A DNA stretch of 64,000 nucleotides from a bacterium (GCA_021784835.1 JAJYHI010000155.1:1-64000); one strand, 5' to 3'. Numbered from the stretch's first letter, positions 52,797 through 61,988 are shown. Numbers and translations are program-made. Notes: generated by a model not told the origin, from the sequence alone.

Positions 52797-54128
52797 CTAT
52801 GCCCCCTTGCCGTAATTTAAATCTTTAAATACCTGTTCGTCCGGAATCGCGGAAGGTTCGCTTGCCTTTACTCTGGAAATAATAGCCCCTAAATTCGACA
52901 ATTTTTTTTCCATCTTTTCATAACCGCGGTCTAAGTGGTATATTCTAGAAACGGTCGTGAGGCCGTCCGAAGATGCAAGTCCCGCCAGAACAAGCGATGC
53001 GCTTGCCCTCAAATCCGTAGCCATTACCTCGGCTCCTGAAAGTTTCCTTACGCCTTTTACTATCGCAAAATTATTTCTTACCTTTATACTGGCTCCAAGA
53101 CGTATAAGCTCCGCGACGTGCATAAATCTATTCTCGAAAACATTTTCCGTAATAACGCATAATCCGCTCGAAATCGTCATCAGGGCCATCATTTGCGCCT
53201 GCATGTCGGTAGGAAAATCCGGATACGGAGCGGTAGAAATATCCACGCTCTTAATAGTTTTAGCGCCTTTAATCCTTAAAGACGAAGAGGAATTAATAAT
53301 AATCTTTGCCCCCGACTCCGAAAGCTTGTCTATAACGGTTCTAAGATGGCTTACGTTTATATCTTTAAGGACGATATCCCCTTTGGTTACCGCCGAAGCC
53401 ACCATAAAAGTTCCCGCTTCTATTCTGTCGGGAAGAACTTTATGGTTTAATTTATTAAGTTTTTTAACCCCGTTTACGATTATTACGGAAGGTTCGGTTC
53501 TTTTTATATCCGCGCCTCCGTTATTGAGCGCAAGAATCATATCGTCTATTTCCGGTTCTCTTGCGGCATTTTTTATTACGGTAGTGCCTTCGGCAAGCGT
53601 CGCCGCCATAATTACGTTTTCCGTTCCGGTAACGGAAGGGATGGGGAAACTTATCTCGGCGCCTTTAAGCTTATCGGCATATACTTCGACGTAGCCGTGT
53701 TCCACTTCTACGGTAACGCCTAAAAGCTTAAACGCATTCAGATGAAAATCTATGGGTCTTGCCCCTATGGCGCACCCTCCGGGCAAAGACACCCTTGCCC
53801 GTTTATATTTGGCAAGAAGAGGACCTAGAACTAGGACGGAAGCCCTCATGGTCTTTACAAGGTCGTATGGGGCTTCATAGTTGTTAATGCCGGAAGTATT
53901 AATGATAAGCTTATCGGGTTTATCGGATTCTTTAATCTCCGCTCCAAGGCTTGTCAAAAGTTTTTTAATAGTTTTAATGTCTTCGAGGTCAGGAACGTTG
54001 TGGATTTCGCTGTCGCAGCCGTCGAACATTATCGAAGAAACTATTATAGGCAAAGAAGCGTTTTTAGAGCCGCTTATGGAAACCTCCCCGATTAAAGGAA
54101 ATCCCCCCTCTATGACCATTTTATCCAT
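52797..54128 (-). CDS. murA: UDP-N-acetylglucosamine 1-carboxyvinyltransferase
   Basis: A 443-residue MurA, first committed step of peptidoglycan synthesis. SGSKNASLPIIVSSI at the N-terminus and the catalytic Cys119 in SLPGGCAIGARPIDFHL are present, so it should be fosfomycin-sensitive in principle. The C-terminal DLRASASLVLAGLASSDGLT block is intact. Its start overlaps the end of prmC by 8 bp. The murA-hisG-hisD order behind prfA-prmC is common in several bacterial groups. Confidence 0.96.
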   Translation of the reverse strand: MDKMVIEGGFPLIGEVSISGSKNASLPIIVSSIMFDGCDSEIHNVPDLEDIKTIKKLLTSLGAEIKESDKPDKLIINTSGINNYEAPYDLVKTMRASVLVLGPLLAKYKRARVSLPGGCAIGARPIDFHLNAFKLLGVTVEVEHGYVEVYADKLKGAEISFPIPSVTGTENVIMAATLAEGTTVIKNAAREPEIDDMILALNNGGADIKRTEPSVIIVNGVKKLNKLNHKVLPDRIEAGTFMVASAVTKGDIVLKDINVSHLRTVIDKLSESGAKIIINSSSSLRIKGAKTIKSVDISTAPYPDFPTDMQAQMMALMTISSGLCVITENVFENRFMHVAELIRLGASIKVRNNFAIVKGVRKLSGAEVMATDLRASASLVLAGLASSDGLTTVSRIYHLDRGYEKMEKKLSNLGAIISRVKASEPSAIPDEQVFKDLNYGKGA

Positions 54129-55059
54129 ATATTATTTTTACCGCCCTTTCTTTATTATTTATATCGTTTAAAAAGGTCATGCGCTTGAATTTTATATCGT
54201 TTCTTTTAAATTTTTCTTTATACATCGAATATATATCGTTTTTTTTCCTATAATCTATTTCAAGAATAAGGCTTTTTCTCTTTTTAGCGCGGATAGCCGC
54301 CTGAGCGAATATTTTTTTATAAAACCTGAGGCCGTCCATGCCGCCGTCCAATGCCCTAAAAGGTTCATAAAATCTAACGCCCGCGTCAAGAGTCTTTAGT
54401 TCGGCGGTTTCTATATACGGAGGGTTCGAAACTATTATATCGAAATTATCGAAGTCGCCTATATCTAAATTTTTTGAATAATATTCGGGTTTTTGAGCCG
54501 ATGCATCAGGTTTAAGCATATTAAAATAAACGGGGATAACTTTTTCTCCCACTCCGTTTGCAATTATGTTTTTTCTCGCGGCGTTCAAGCTTCTGACGCT
54601 GTTATCCGCTGCATAAATTATAACATTATCGGAATTCTTTGCAATAGAAATCGCAATTGCCCCCGAACCCGTCCCTAAATCAAGAATGCGGATTTTTCTT
54701 TTAAGGCCGCTTTCTAATTTTTTTGCCTCTTTCAGCGCCTCGTCCACAAGACATTCGGTATCGGGCCTCGGTATCAGGACTGACCTGTTCACAAAAAAAT
54801 CTATGGAGTAAAACTCTTTTTTATTGACGATGTAAGCGTATGGCTCAAAGCCGCTTCTTCTTCCGACTAATCTTCTGAAAAATTTTATTTTATTCGGGGC
54901 AGGTTTGTCGTTATAAGAAATAATAATTTCTTCTAACGATTTTTTTAATGCGTATTTCATTATGGAAGCGGATTCGTTAAAAGCATTTTTAATATTTTTG
55001 CTTTTAAAGCAAGCCTCGCCCCATTTAATTAATTTATAAACCGATAAATCTTCGTTCAT
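54121..55059 (-). CDS. prmC: peptide chain release factor glutamine methyltransferase
   Basis: A 312-residue SAM-dependent methyltransferase that methylates the Gln of the GGQ motif in release factors. SAM-binding motif I is ILDLGTGSGAIAISIAKN, and the catalytic NPPY motif is in IIVSNPPYIET. The N-terminal helical substrate domain ends with LIPRPDTECLVDEAL. It lies 5 bp downstream of its substrate gene prfA and overlaps murA by 8 bp. Confidence 0.95.
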   Translation of the reverse strand: MNEDLSVYKLIKWGEACFKSKNIKNAFNESASIMKYALKKSLEEIIISYNDKPAPNKIKFFRRLVGRRSGFEPYAYIVNKKEFYSIDFFVNRSVLIPRPDTECLVDEALKEAKKLESGLKRKIRILDLGTGSGAIAISIAKNSDNVIIYAADNSVRSLNAARKNIIANGVGEKVIPVYFNMLKPDASAQKPEYYSKNLDIGDFDNFDIIVSNPPYIETAELKTLDAGVRFYEPFRALDGGMDGLRFYKKIFAQAAIRAKKRKSLILEIDYRKKNDIYSMYKEKFKRNDIKFKRMTFLNDINNKERAVKIIYG

Positions 55060-55064
55060 ATTAA

Positions 55065-56138
55065 TTACGACTGTATTTGGGATTCAAAATAATCTGCCAG
55101 GGGCGCTAAAAGTTCATCCATATTGCCGTCGATAAAAGACGACAGTTTATGTATGGTTATTCCCGCCCGGTGGTCGGTAACCCTGCCTTGAGGAAAATTA
55201 TACGTTCTTATTTTCTCGCTTCTATCGCCGCTTCCGACCATGCTCTTCCTGCTTTGCGCCTCTACGCTTTTTTTATCCGCTTCCATTCTGCTCAGAAGCC
55301 TCGACCTTAAGATTCTTAAGGCTTTTGCTTTGTTTTTATGCTGGGATTTTTCGTCCTGGCACGTAACCACGAGACCGGTGGGAATATGGGTAACCCTTAC
55401 CGCCGAATCTGTCGTATTTACGCTCTGCCCTCCGTGTCCCGAAGACCTGTAAACGTCTATCCTTAAATCTTCGCCGTTTATTTTAAGCTCGACTTCTTCC
55501 GGTTCCGGCATAACGGCAACGGTTGCCGCAGAAGTATGCACCCTTCCCTGCGTTTCGGTAGCCGGTATCCTTTGGACCCTGTGAACTCCGCTCTCATATT
55601 TTAAAAGACGGTAGGCGTCTTTGCCTTTTACGGATACCACCGCTTCCTTCAGTCCGCCGGAAGACGATGGGCTTAGAGAAATCGCCTCGAACTGAAAGTT
55701 TTTGCTAAGAGCGTATTTATTATACATTTTAAAAAGGTCGAGCGCGAAAAGGGCGGCCTCTTCTCCCCCCGTGGCGGCCCTTATTTCAAGCAAAATATCT
55801 TTATCCTTAAGATTTTCTTTCGGGTAAAAAAAAACTTTTATTTCTTCGGCTAATTTTGAAGCTTTGTTTTTTAAAGAATTTATCTCTTCGGTTTCCAATC
55901 CTATCAGCGCCTCGTCGGATTCGTGCCTAACCAGGTCCTCTAGGTCTTTAATGTCGGATTCTATTTTATTGTGTTCGGCAAACTGCTCCGCGGTTTTTTT
56001 GATAAGGTTATATTGCTTGGAAAGTTCTTTTATGTTGGAGCTGAATCCTTTGGAACTTTCTTCGCGTATTCTGCCGTATATCTCTTTAGATTTATCGGCT
56101 AATTCCTGAGCTTTTTTTATTAAAATATCGTCCAGCAT
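55065..56138 (-). CDS. prfA: peptide chain release factor 1
   Basis: A 357-residue RF1 that ends translation at UAA and UAG. The stop-recognition PxT motif is in RIPATETQGRVHTS and the GGQ catalytic loop in SSGHGGQSVNTTDSAVR. Length is standard. It is followed by prmC. RF1 type (rather than RF2) is set by PAT instead of SPF. Confidence 0.97.
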   Translation of the reverse strand: MLDDILIKKAQELADKSKEIYGRIREESSKGFSSNIKELSKQYNLIKKTAEQFAEHNKIESDIKDLEDLVRHESDEALIGLETEEINSLKNKASKLAEEIKVFFYPKENLKDKDILLEIRAATGGEEAALFALDLFKMYNKYALSKNFQFEAISLSPSSSGGLKEAVVSVKGKDAYRLLKYESGVHRVQRIPATETQGRVHTSAATVAVMPEPEEVELKINGEDLRIDVYRSSGHGGQSVNTTDSAVRVTHIPTGLVVTCQDEKSQHKNKAKALRILRSRLLSRMEADKKSVEAQSRKSMVGSGDRSEKIRTYNFPQGRVTDHRAGITIHKLSSFIDGNMDELLAPLADYFESQIQS

Positions 56139-56196
56139 TTAAAATTGCACCTTTTGACAAAATAAAAAATCTAACGAAAGCTTTTACGGCTGAAAA

Positions 56197-56907
56197 TTAA
56201 AAGTCTAAACCGCCTTTTAGCCATGAAGACCTGACTTCCGAAGGATTTCCGCAAGAAAATTCTCCCTCCGAACAGTTTCCTCTCACGCATGCGGGACCAG
56301 CGCCCTGAAAAACTGACGGGGCGATAGGATAAACAAGCTTGAACATTTCCCCCGCGACCCGCCTTATCTCCCACTGCGCTCTCCGGCATCCCCTCAGTCT
56401 GAAAAAATGCAGAAGCTCTCTTGCGTTCATAGTAAATACGAGCTGCGTTTCGGTTGCGTTGGGAAGCAGGTATCTTGCATCTTCGGCCGGAATTCCATTC
56501 TCTATAAAATAACCGTATAAGGAGAAAATAGCCTCGACCGTTTTATTGTATTTTGCCAAAAATTCTTTATTTCCGGATATGGAATCGGGAATAACATAGC
56601 ACGGCTTTAACTCCTTAACGTAACGCTGGCTTCTTTGGGAATAAGACGCGATGCGGTGCCTGACTAATTGATGCGAGGCGCTTCTCGAAAGTCTTTCTAC
56701 GCCGAAGGAAAAGCTTGAATGTTCCAAGACGGAATCGTGGCCGGAGGTTCTGATTCTTTTAATTAATTTTCTTGCTTTTTCTAATCCCTTTTCCCCGTCG
56801 TTAAAATCTTTTTCAATTTTTGCGATGTCATAGGAGCTGTAGCAAAGCCGGGCGGCTATCGCTATGGTAATTTCGGGTTTAGAAGTATAGTTGATTAGTT
56901 TAACCAT
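56197..56907 (-). CDS. thyX: flavin-dependent thymidylate synthase
   Basis: A 236-residue ThyX that makes dTMP using FAD and methylene-tetrahydrofolate. The ThyX motif RHRIASYSQRSQR is complete, as is the substrate region ..RELLHFFRLRGCRRAQWEIR. It replaces ThyA, which is common in anaerobes. It lies between rpmE and prfA, all on one strand. Confidence 0.95.
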   Translation of the reverse strand: MVKLINYTSKPEITIAIAARLCYSSYDIAKIEKDFNDGEKGLEKARKLIKRIRTSGHDSVLEHSSFSFGVERLSRSASHQLVRHRIASYSQRSQRYVKELKPCYVIPDSISGNKEFLAKYNKTVEAIFSLYGYFIENGIPAEDARYLLPNATETQLVFTMNARELLHFFRLRGCRRAQWEIRRVAGEMFKLVYPIAPSVFQGAGPACVRGNCSEGEFSCGNPSEVRSSWLKGGLDF

Positions 56908-56954
56908 TAATTAAAAAGGAAAGGCCGTAAAGCGAACTTTCTTTATTTCTGATT

Positions 56955-57170
56955 TTATTTCTTATTGTTGCTTATCTTGGCGTATTTTTTATTAAATTTA
57001 TCGATTCTTCCTGCGCTATCCACGAATTTTTGTTTGCCGGTATAGAAAGGGTGGCATTTCGAGCATATATCTACGTGAATTTCCGGGGCGGTACTTCCGG
57101 TAATAAACTCTTCGCCGCATGCGCATTTTACCTTTGCCTGATAAATTTTAGGGTGTATTCCTTCTTTCAT
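56955..57170 (-). CDS. rpmE: 50S ribosomal protein bL31, zinc-binding type
   Basis: A 71-residue bL31. Four Cys (CACG...CSKC plus the partner sites in VKCACGEEF and [12 protein letters not shown]) mark the zinc-binding type. The [22 protein letters not shown] end is typical. It follows kdsB by 42 bp. Confidence 0.95.
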   Translation of the reverse strand: MKEGIHPKIYQAKVKCACGEEFITGSTAPEIHVDICSKCHPFYTGKQKFVDSAGRIDKFNKKYAKISNNKK

Positions 57171-57212
57171 TTTCTTAATGCTCCTTTGCTTTTTAAAAAT
57201 TATTATTTTAAA

Positions 57213-57980
57213 TTATTCAAGCTTATCATTATAAGATTTTAAAATAAAATTTTCAACCTTTTTTATATCGCCTGGAACATCTACGGGAATAGTAGAGATA
57301 TTAACGGTTTCGACTTTTATCCTGTACCCGTTTTCTACCGCTCTTAGCTGTTCCAACATCTCTTTTTTTTCTAAATAAGATGCGTTCATTTTTCCGAATT
57401 TCATAAGGAATTCCATGGTATATCCGTAAAAGCCAAGGTGCTTGTAACCGAAAACGCCTTTAAAATCTTTAAGGTTTGGCGCCTTTTCCCTGTCATACGG
57501 AATAGGGCTTCTCGAGAAATAAATGCCGAAGTTATTTTTATCCACGATGACCTTTACGTTATTTGGGTCAATGAATTCTTCGTAAGAATAAATATGCGTT
57601 TTAACGCTCGTATATGAAATATCGCCCTCTTCGCCGAAAGGTTTTATTAGCGCTTCTATTATTTCGGCATTAACTAACGGCTCGTCCCCCTGAATGTTTA
57701 AAACAATATCCGCATCGATGCCGCTTACGGCTTCTATAATCCTGTCCGTTCCCGTTTGATGCGACTCTTTCGTCATAACGGCATTTGCTCCGAAATCCCT
57801 GCAAACTTCGTATATTCTCCTGTCTTCCGTAGCGATTATAACGTCCGATAACATGCCCGATTTTATAACGCCGTCATAAACATGCTTTATCATAGGCTTG
57901 CCCATGATTAAAGCGAGAGGCTTGCCTTCGAATCTGGTGGATTTATATCTGGCGGGTATAACCGCGACTATTTTTTTCAT
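57213..57980 (-). CDS. kdsB: 3-deoxy-manno-octulosonate cytidylyltransferase
   Basis: A 255-residue KdsB that activates KDO as CMP-KDO for lipopolysaccharide. The N-terminal VIPARYKSTRFEGKPLA nucleotide loop, TDRIIEAV, NIQGDEPLV and IPYDREKAP / HLGFYGYTMEFL blocks are intact. It shows that the cell makes LPS and is therefore a diderm. Confidence 0.96.
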   Translation of the reverse strand: MKKIVAVIPARYKSTRFEGKPLALIMGKPMIKHVYDGVIKSGMLSDVIIATEDRRIYEVCRDFGANAVMTKESHQTGTDRIIEAVSGIDADIVLNIQGDEPLVNAEIIEALIKPFGEEGDISYTSVKTHIYSYEEFIDPNNVKVIVDKNNFGIYFSRSPIPYDREKAPNLKDFKGVFGYKHLGFYGYTMEFLMKFGKMNASYLEKKEMLEQLRAVENGYRIKVETVNISTIPVDVPGDIKKVENFILKSYNDKLE

Positions 57981-58025
57981 TTGAATATTTTATTATAAAT
58001 AAATTAAAATTTAAATAATTTTGTT

Positions 58026-58757
58026 CTACTCTATTTTGGTTATATAGACGTCGTACCCGTAACTCGCGATAATCTTGGCAAAATTATAAGCGCCTTTTAA
58101 ATTTCTAAATTTGCCCAATACCACTTTATAATAGAGTGTCCCGTCAACTTTTTTAGTCGTTAAATGGACTCCCGGAACTATTTTTTTCATCTCGTTAACC
58201 TTATCCAACGCTTTCGATTTTTCGGTATATGCCGCAAATTGAAGCGTATAGCCGAATAAAGGCGGAAGATATTTTTCGTTATATCCGTTTGCATAATTTA
58301 TTGATACCGGGCTCCGTCCCAGATACTGTATCCTTACCAATGCGGTACCCGGCCCTATCATATTGAGGGCTTTCGCGGCCGCGTAAGAAAGGTCTATAAT
58401 CCTGCCGCCTACGTACGGCCCCCTGTCGTTAACGTAAACTTCCACGCTTCTATGGTTTTGAATATCCGTAACGTAAGCATAGCCCTTCAACGGAAGGGTT
58501 TTTGAAGCGGCGGTCATATCGTACATATTATAAATTTGTCCGCTCGCCGTCGCCCTGCCTTGAAAGCCTGGGCCGTACCATGATGCAATTCCTATCTCGA
58601 CATTTTTGGAAGTTTTTTGAGGCGGATAATATTCGGAAGAGCGGCCGCCTACAATATAAGGAACGCATCCGGAAAGCGCCGGGGTTAAAATAAAAACGGA
58701 TAGTATTAAAAAAGATATTTCATATGCCGGTTTGCGCGGAAACGGCTTGTTCTTCAT
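58026..58757 (-). CDS. rlpA: RlpA-like septal lytic transglycosylase lipoprotein with SPOR domain
   Basis: A 243-residue outer-membrane lipoprotein. The signal peptide ends in the lipobox ALSGC (Cys31). The double-psi beta barrel of RlpA follows (GIASWYGPGFQGRATASGQIYNMYDMTAA, VYVNDRGPYVGGRIIDLS with catalytic Asp), and the C-terminus is a SPOR domain (YTLQFAAYTEKSKALDKVNEMKK) that binds denuded septal glycan. It cleaves glycan strands at division sites. Its start overlaps the PilZ gene by 38 bp. Confidence 0.93.
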   Translation of the reverse strand: MKNKPFPRKPAYEISFLILSVFILTPALSGCVPYIVGGRSSEYYPPQKTSKNVEIGIASWYGPGFQGRATASGQIYNMYDMTAASKTLPLKGYAYVTDIQNHRSVEVYVNDRGPYVGGRIIDLSYAAAKALNMIGPGTALVRIQYLGRSPVSINYANGYNEKYLPPLFGYTLQFAAYTEKSKALDKVNEMKKIVPGVHLTTKKVDGTLYYKVVLGKFRNLKGAYNFAKIIASYGYDVYITKIE

Positions 58758-59451
58758 TATTTGTTCCGGAATAAGATATGAGTTTAAAAATTTCCTTTTC
58801 GGCTATATATATATTTTCGAATATTATGTCGGTAATTATATCTTTATCTTTATTTGTAGTGTAAAGAACCATTCCGCCTATGTATTTATTTTCGGAAAAC
58901 CTGTTGACCCATACGATGTTTCCGTTTATTCTCGTAAGGTTGTTTTTATAATTTAGCTGGATAAACCCGGATTTCCCTATAAGCCCCATCATGTTTCTTT
59001 CGGACGGCAGTATAAATCCTATTCCGTCCTTGGAAATATCGTTTATTTCTATCGAAAAAATACTGTTGCCTATCATTACCTGCGACTCTACAGGCTCGTA
59101 TAAAATAAATCTCGGATACCGCCTCTTATTTATTTTAGGCTTTACGAAGCTTATAGATTCTATAACGACGGACTTGTCCCCGTTTATTTTTTTAATTTTT
59201 CCGGTAATGGGAGAAAAAAGAAAAAAAACCCTTAATATTACGAAGCTTCCAATCTGCGGCATACGCAATATTTTGCTGTCGAAATGCAGGCTCGTTGCGG
59301 AATCTTCGTCATTAATGCCGGATATAATCGCCCCGCACGACAAATTTTCTTCTCCGAACCATAACGCCTGAACTTTATGCTTTTTTTCCTTGATATATTT
59401 TATAATATTCTTCAGCAGCAACTGTTCTTCCGCAGGGGACGTTTCGGCCAT
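58720..59451 (-). CDS. PilZ-domain protein (c-di-GMP binding, YcgR-like)
   Basis: A 243-residue protein with an N-terminal YcgR-like barrel and a C-terminal PilZ domain. The c-di-GMP motif RRYPRF (RxxxR type, here KRRYPRF) is followed by NDISKDGIGF, the (D/N)xSxxG element. Such proteins couple the second messenger to pili, flagella or envelope enzymes. It is the most upstream gene of the minus-strand block, overlapping rlpA by 38 bp, so the two are co-expressed. The partner could be the pilus machinery implied by pilB; this is inference. Confidence 0.85.
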   Translation of the reverse strand: MAETSPAEEQLLLKNIIKYIKEKKHKVQALWFGEENLSCGAIISGINDEDSATSLHFDSKILRMPQIGSFVILRVFFLFSPITGKIKKINGDKSVVIESISFVKPKINKRRYPRFILYEPVESQVMIGNSIFSIEINDISKDGIGFILPSERNMMGLIGKSGFIQLNYKNNLTRINGNIVWVNRFSENKYIGGMVLYTTNKDKDIITDIIFENIYIAEKEIFKLISYSGTNNEEQAVSAQTGI

Positions 59452-59724
59452 AAAAATACCCGTATTTTTGTCTGAATTTAGTTGTAATTTTTTTATCTTG
59501 CTTGTTATTTTTATTATATTTTAATTTCAAATTATTACAAATACAAATATTAAATATAAAAATATTAATAATGCAAATATGCGCCGATTGTTTTTACTTT
59601 TATTTTTTAGTTAAGGAATAGCCGGATTAAAAGTTATTAACAGGCGGGCATTTTGATATCTATTAATTATCAACCGCCGACGTTTTATTATTTTTTTTAT
59701 TGTTGTTTTTTATTATTTTTTTAT

Positions 59725-59754
59725 TTGACAATCTTGCGATATATTCTATATAAT
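59725..59754 (+). promoter_or_regulatory. sigma-70 promoter of the thrC/sulfur operon
   Basis: TTGACA (59725-59730), an 18-bp spacer and TATAAT (59749-59754) form a near-consensus promoter. Transcription would start near 59761, about 55 bp before the SAM riboswitch, and read through it into thrC. Confidence 0.8.
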
Positions 59755-59813
59755 AGAAATATCGTATAATTTAATTCTAAACAAAATTGTTCTTTTAAAT
59801 AAAATCGTAAGGT

Positions 59814-59915
59814 TCTTATCGAGAGCGGTAGAGGGACGGGCCCTTTGAAACCGCAGCAACCGATGTCTGACAAAATCGGTGCTAATTCCCGCAGGTTTAT
59901 TCCTGGAAGATAAGA
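59814..59915 (+). promoter_or_regulatory. SAM-I (S-box) riboswitch
   Basis: The sequence carries the S-box landmarks in order: CTTATCGAGAGCGGTAGAGGG, ACGGGCCC, GAAACCGCAGCAACC, a GGTGCTAATTCC strand and a closing GGAAGATAAG that pairs with the first CTTATC (P1). It binds S-adenosylmethionine. The terminator that follows is partly complementary to the P1 3' strand, so SAM binding should favour termination and switch off the operon. Confidence 0.94.
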
Positions 59916-59930
59916 AGAAAAGAGTTTTTA

Positions 59931-59976
59931 AAAACCTCTTCTTCTATATTTCATTAGGAAGAAGGGGTTTTTTTAT
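59931..59976 (+). terminator. riboswitch-controlled terminator
   Basis: AAACCTCTTCTTCT pairs with AGGAAGAAGGGGTTT (one G-T pair, small loop), followed by a T-run TTTTTTT. The upstream segment AAGAAGAAAAGAG next to P1 can pair with CTCTTCTT instead, giving the antiterminator. It ends about 75 bp before thrC. Confidence 0.85.
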
Positions 59977-60050
59977 TATTTTAATGTTAATTTATTGCCG
60001 TCGGAATAAATATAAAATAAATAAATTTTAAGATAACATAAGGAGAAAAA

Positions 60051-61298
60051 ATGTTCGTTAAAGGTTTAAAGTGTAGGGAATGCGGGAAAGAATATCCGGA
60101 TAGTCCGCTATATGTTTGCGATTACTGTTTCGGTCCATTGGAAGTAGATTACGATTACGACAATATTAAAAAAGAAATAACCGTCGAAAAAATTAAATCC
60201 AGAGAGCCAAATATGTGGCGCTATCAGGAGCTTCTCCCTATAAAGGGAGAAATAAAAATAGGAAAAAACGTAGGATATACCCCGCTTGTTAAGGCCGATA
60301 ACCTTGCTAAGGCATTGGGCGTTAAAGAATTATACATAAAAAACGACGCGGTAAATTTCCCGACCCTTTCTTTTAAAGACAGGGTCGTTTCCGTAGCCAT
60401 AGCAAAAGCCAAAGAATTCGGCTTCAATGTCGTGGCATGCGCCTCTACCGGAAATCTCGCTAATTCTGTCGCCGCTCTGGCGGCTTCTTCCGGTTACGAA
60501 AGTTTTGTATTCATACCGTCCAACCTCGAAATCGGAAAAGTTCTGGGAACGTTAATATACGGCACAAATCTTGTAAAAATTAACGGAAGCTACGATAAAG
60601 TAAACAGGCTGTGCACCGAAATTGCCGGCAAATACAGCTGGGCATTCGTAAACATAAATTTAAGGCCTTACTATGCCGAAGGCTCAAAGTCTCTTACTTT
60701 TGAAATGCTTGAACAGTTAGGATTTAAAGCGCCCGACAACGTCGTAGTTCCTATGGCTGGCGGTTCGCTGATTACGAAAGTCGGAAAAGCCATAGATGAA
60801 TTTGAATACTGCGGCTTATTAAAAGAAAAACCGCATACGAAAATTTTCGGGGCGCAGGCTACTGGATGCAACCCCATAACCGCTTCCGTTAAAGAAAAAA
60901 GGGAATTCATCAAGCCGGTCAGGACGCCGGATACTATTGCAAAATCTCTTGCGATAGGCAATCCCGCCGACGGATACTATGCGTCCGACCTTATGAATAA
61001 ATCCGGCGGTTACGGCGAAGACGCGACGGACGACGAAATCGTGGAAGGAATGAAACTTTTGGCTGGAACCGAAGGAATCTTTACCGAAACGGCGGGCGGG
61101 GTTACCGTTGCCGTTGCCAAAAAACTCATAGAAAAAGGCCGCATAAATAAAAATGAAACCACGGTTCTTGCGATAACCGGAAACGGCTTAAAAACGCTTG
61201 AAGCGGTAAACGGAAAACTGAAAGAGCCGGCAACGATAGAGGCCAACTTAGGCGAATTCGAAAAAGTTCTTGAAAAAATTAAAGGGAAAAATCAATAA
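60051..61298 (+). CDS. thrC: threonine synthase
   Basis: A 415-residue fold-type II PLP enzyme. An N-terminal zinc-ribbon-like part has CxxC pairs (C8/C11, C23/C26), then the PLP lysine K109 in PTLSFKDR, the phosphate loop ASTGNLANSVAALA, and a Gly-rich VVPMAGGSLITK loop. It matches the short bacterial/archaeal threonine synthases, which act on O-phosphohomoserine. The leader is a SAM riboswitch, which is unusual for pure threonine synthesis. Being first in a sulfur-carrier operon, it could also serve a replacement reaction on an O-phosphohomoserine-type substrate. That is speculation. The AGGAG site lies six bases from the ATG. Confidence 0.85.
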   Translation: MFVKGLKCRECGKEYPDSPLYVCDYCFGPLEVDYDYDNIKKEITVEKIKSREPNMWRYQELLPIKGEIKIGKNVGYTPLVKADNLAKALGVKELYIKNDAVNFPTLSFKDRVVSVAIAKAKEFGFNVVACASTGNLANSVAALAASSGYESFVFIPSNLEIGKVLGTLIYGTNLVKINGSYDKVNRLCTEIAGKYSWAFVNINLRPYYAEGSKSLTFEMLEQLGFKAPDNVVVPMAGGSLITKVGKAIDEFEYCGLLKEKPHTKIFGAQATGCNPITASVKEKREFIKPVRTPDTIAKSLAIGNPADGYYASDLMNKSGGYGEDATDDEIVEGMKLLAGTEGIFTETAGGVTVAVAKKLIEKGRINKNETTVLAITGNGLKTLEAVNGKLKEPATIEANLGEFEKVLEKIKGKNQ

Positions 61299-61400
61299 AA
61301 TAGATAAAGGAAGATAGATTAACTTAACTTTAATAGATAAAAATAACAAAATAAAATCATCATTTAATTATAAATAAGAAATAAGCAAAAGGAGGCTTAA

Positions 61401-61916
61401 ATGTCTATAAAAGTCAGAATACCCACGCCGTTAAGGTCCTTAACAGGCGGAAAAGCCGAAGTAGAGTCGAACGGCTTTACCATACTCGAAATTATAAACG
61501 ATTTAGAAAAAAATTTTTCAGGCATTAAAGAAAGGATATGCGAACAGAACGACCAGGTCAGGAGATTCGTCAACGTCTATCTTAACGACGAAGATATAAG
61601 GTTTATAGACAGTATAAATTCCAAAGTTAAAGACGGGGATACGATTTCCATAATTCCCGCAATCGCCGGAGGGGTTTCCGAAAAAAAAAAGTTTTATCTT
61701 AACTATCCGCAAGATGTTATTAAAGAGCCCCTTATATATCTCATAGGAAAAAATTTTAACGTAATAACCAACATTAGAAGCGCCAGCATCTCGAACGATA
61801 TAGGCATAATCGCGATAGAACTTGAAGGCAGTCCCGACGAAATAGAAAAAGCGGTAAAATTTTTGGAATCTAAGGGAGTAACCGTAGAACCCATAGTCCT
61901 TAACGTAGTGGAATAA
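61401..61916 (+). CDS. MoaD/ThiS-like sulfur carrier fused to a NIL domain
   Basis: A 171-residue two-domain protein. Residues 1-91 are a ubiquitin-fold sulfur carrier (IKVRIPTPLRSLTGG..., VNVYLNDEDIRFI..., GDTISIIPAIAGG) ending in the Gly90-Gly91 that becomes a thiocarboxylate. Residues 98-171 are a NIL domain (FYLNYPQDVIKEPLIYLIGK..., IAIELEGSPDEIEKAVKFLES), the ligand-binding module found in the MetN methionine transporter and in NIL-ferredoxins of homocysteine synthesis. Because Gly-Gly is internal, a protease (usually a JAMM metallopeptidase) must cut after it. The neighbours include an E1-like enzyme, TusA-like protein and cysteine synthase. AGGAGG six bases before the ATG is a strong ribosome-binding site. 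Confidence 0.85.
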   Translation: MSIKVRIPTPLRSLTGGKAEVESNGFTILEIINDLEKNFSGIKERICEQNDQVRRFVNVYLNDEDIRFIDSINSKVKDGDTISIIPAIAGGVSEKKKFYLNYPQDVIKEPLIYLIGKNFNVITNIRSASISNDIGIIAIELEGSPDEIEKAVKFLESKGVTVEPIVLNVVE

Positions 61917-61988
61917 AAAAATAATTAATCGTATAACCGGCTGCGGCAGGCAAAGAAATAAAGGCGGACCGGCAACGGAGGAAAAATT

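Larger units (their letters stand above)
59452..60050 (+). other. divergent control region of the PilZ gene and the sulfur operon
   Basis: This 599-bp span holds the promoter, SAM-I riboswitch and terminator listed separately, all serving the plus-strand operon. The first 270 bp (59452-59720) are very AT-rich with runs of T and A and must contain the PilZ-gene promoter, which I could not place with confidence. Confidence 0.6.

Noticed and set aside
52957..53694. 245-residue plus-strand frame opposite murA
   Set aside because: A long shadow frame in a real gene; composition and lack of any motif show it is not coding.
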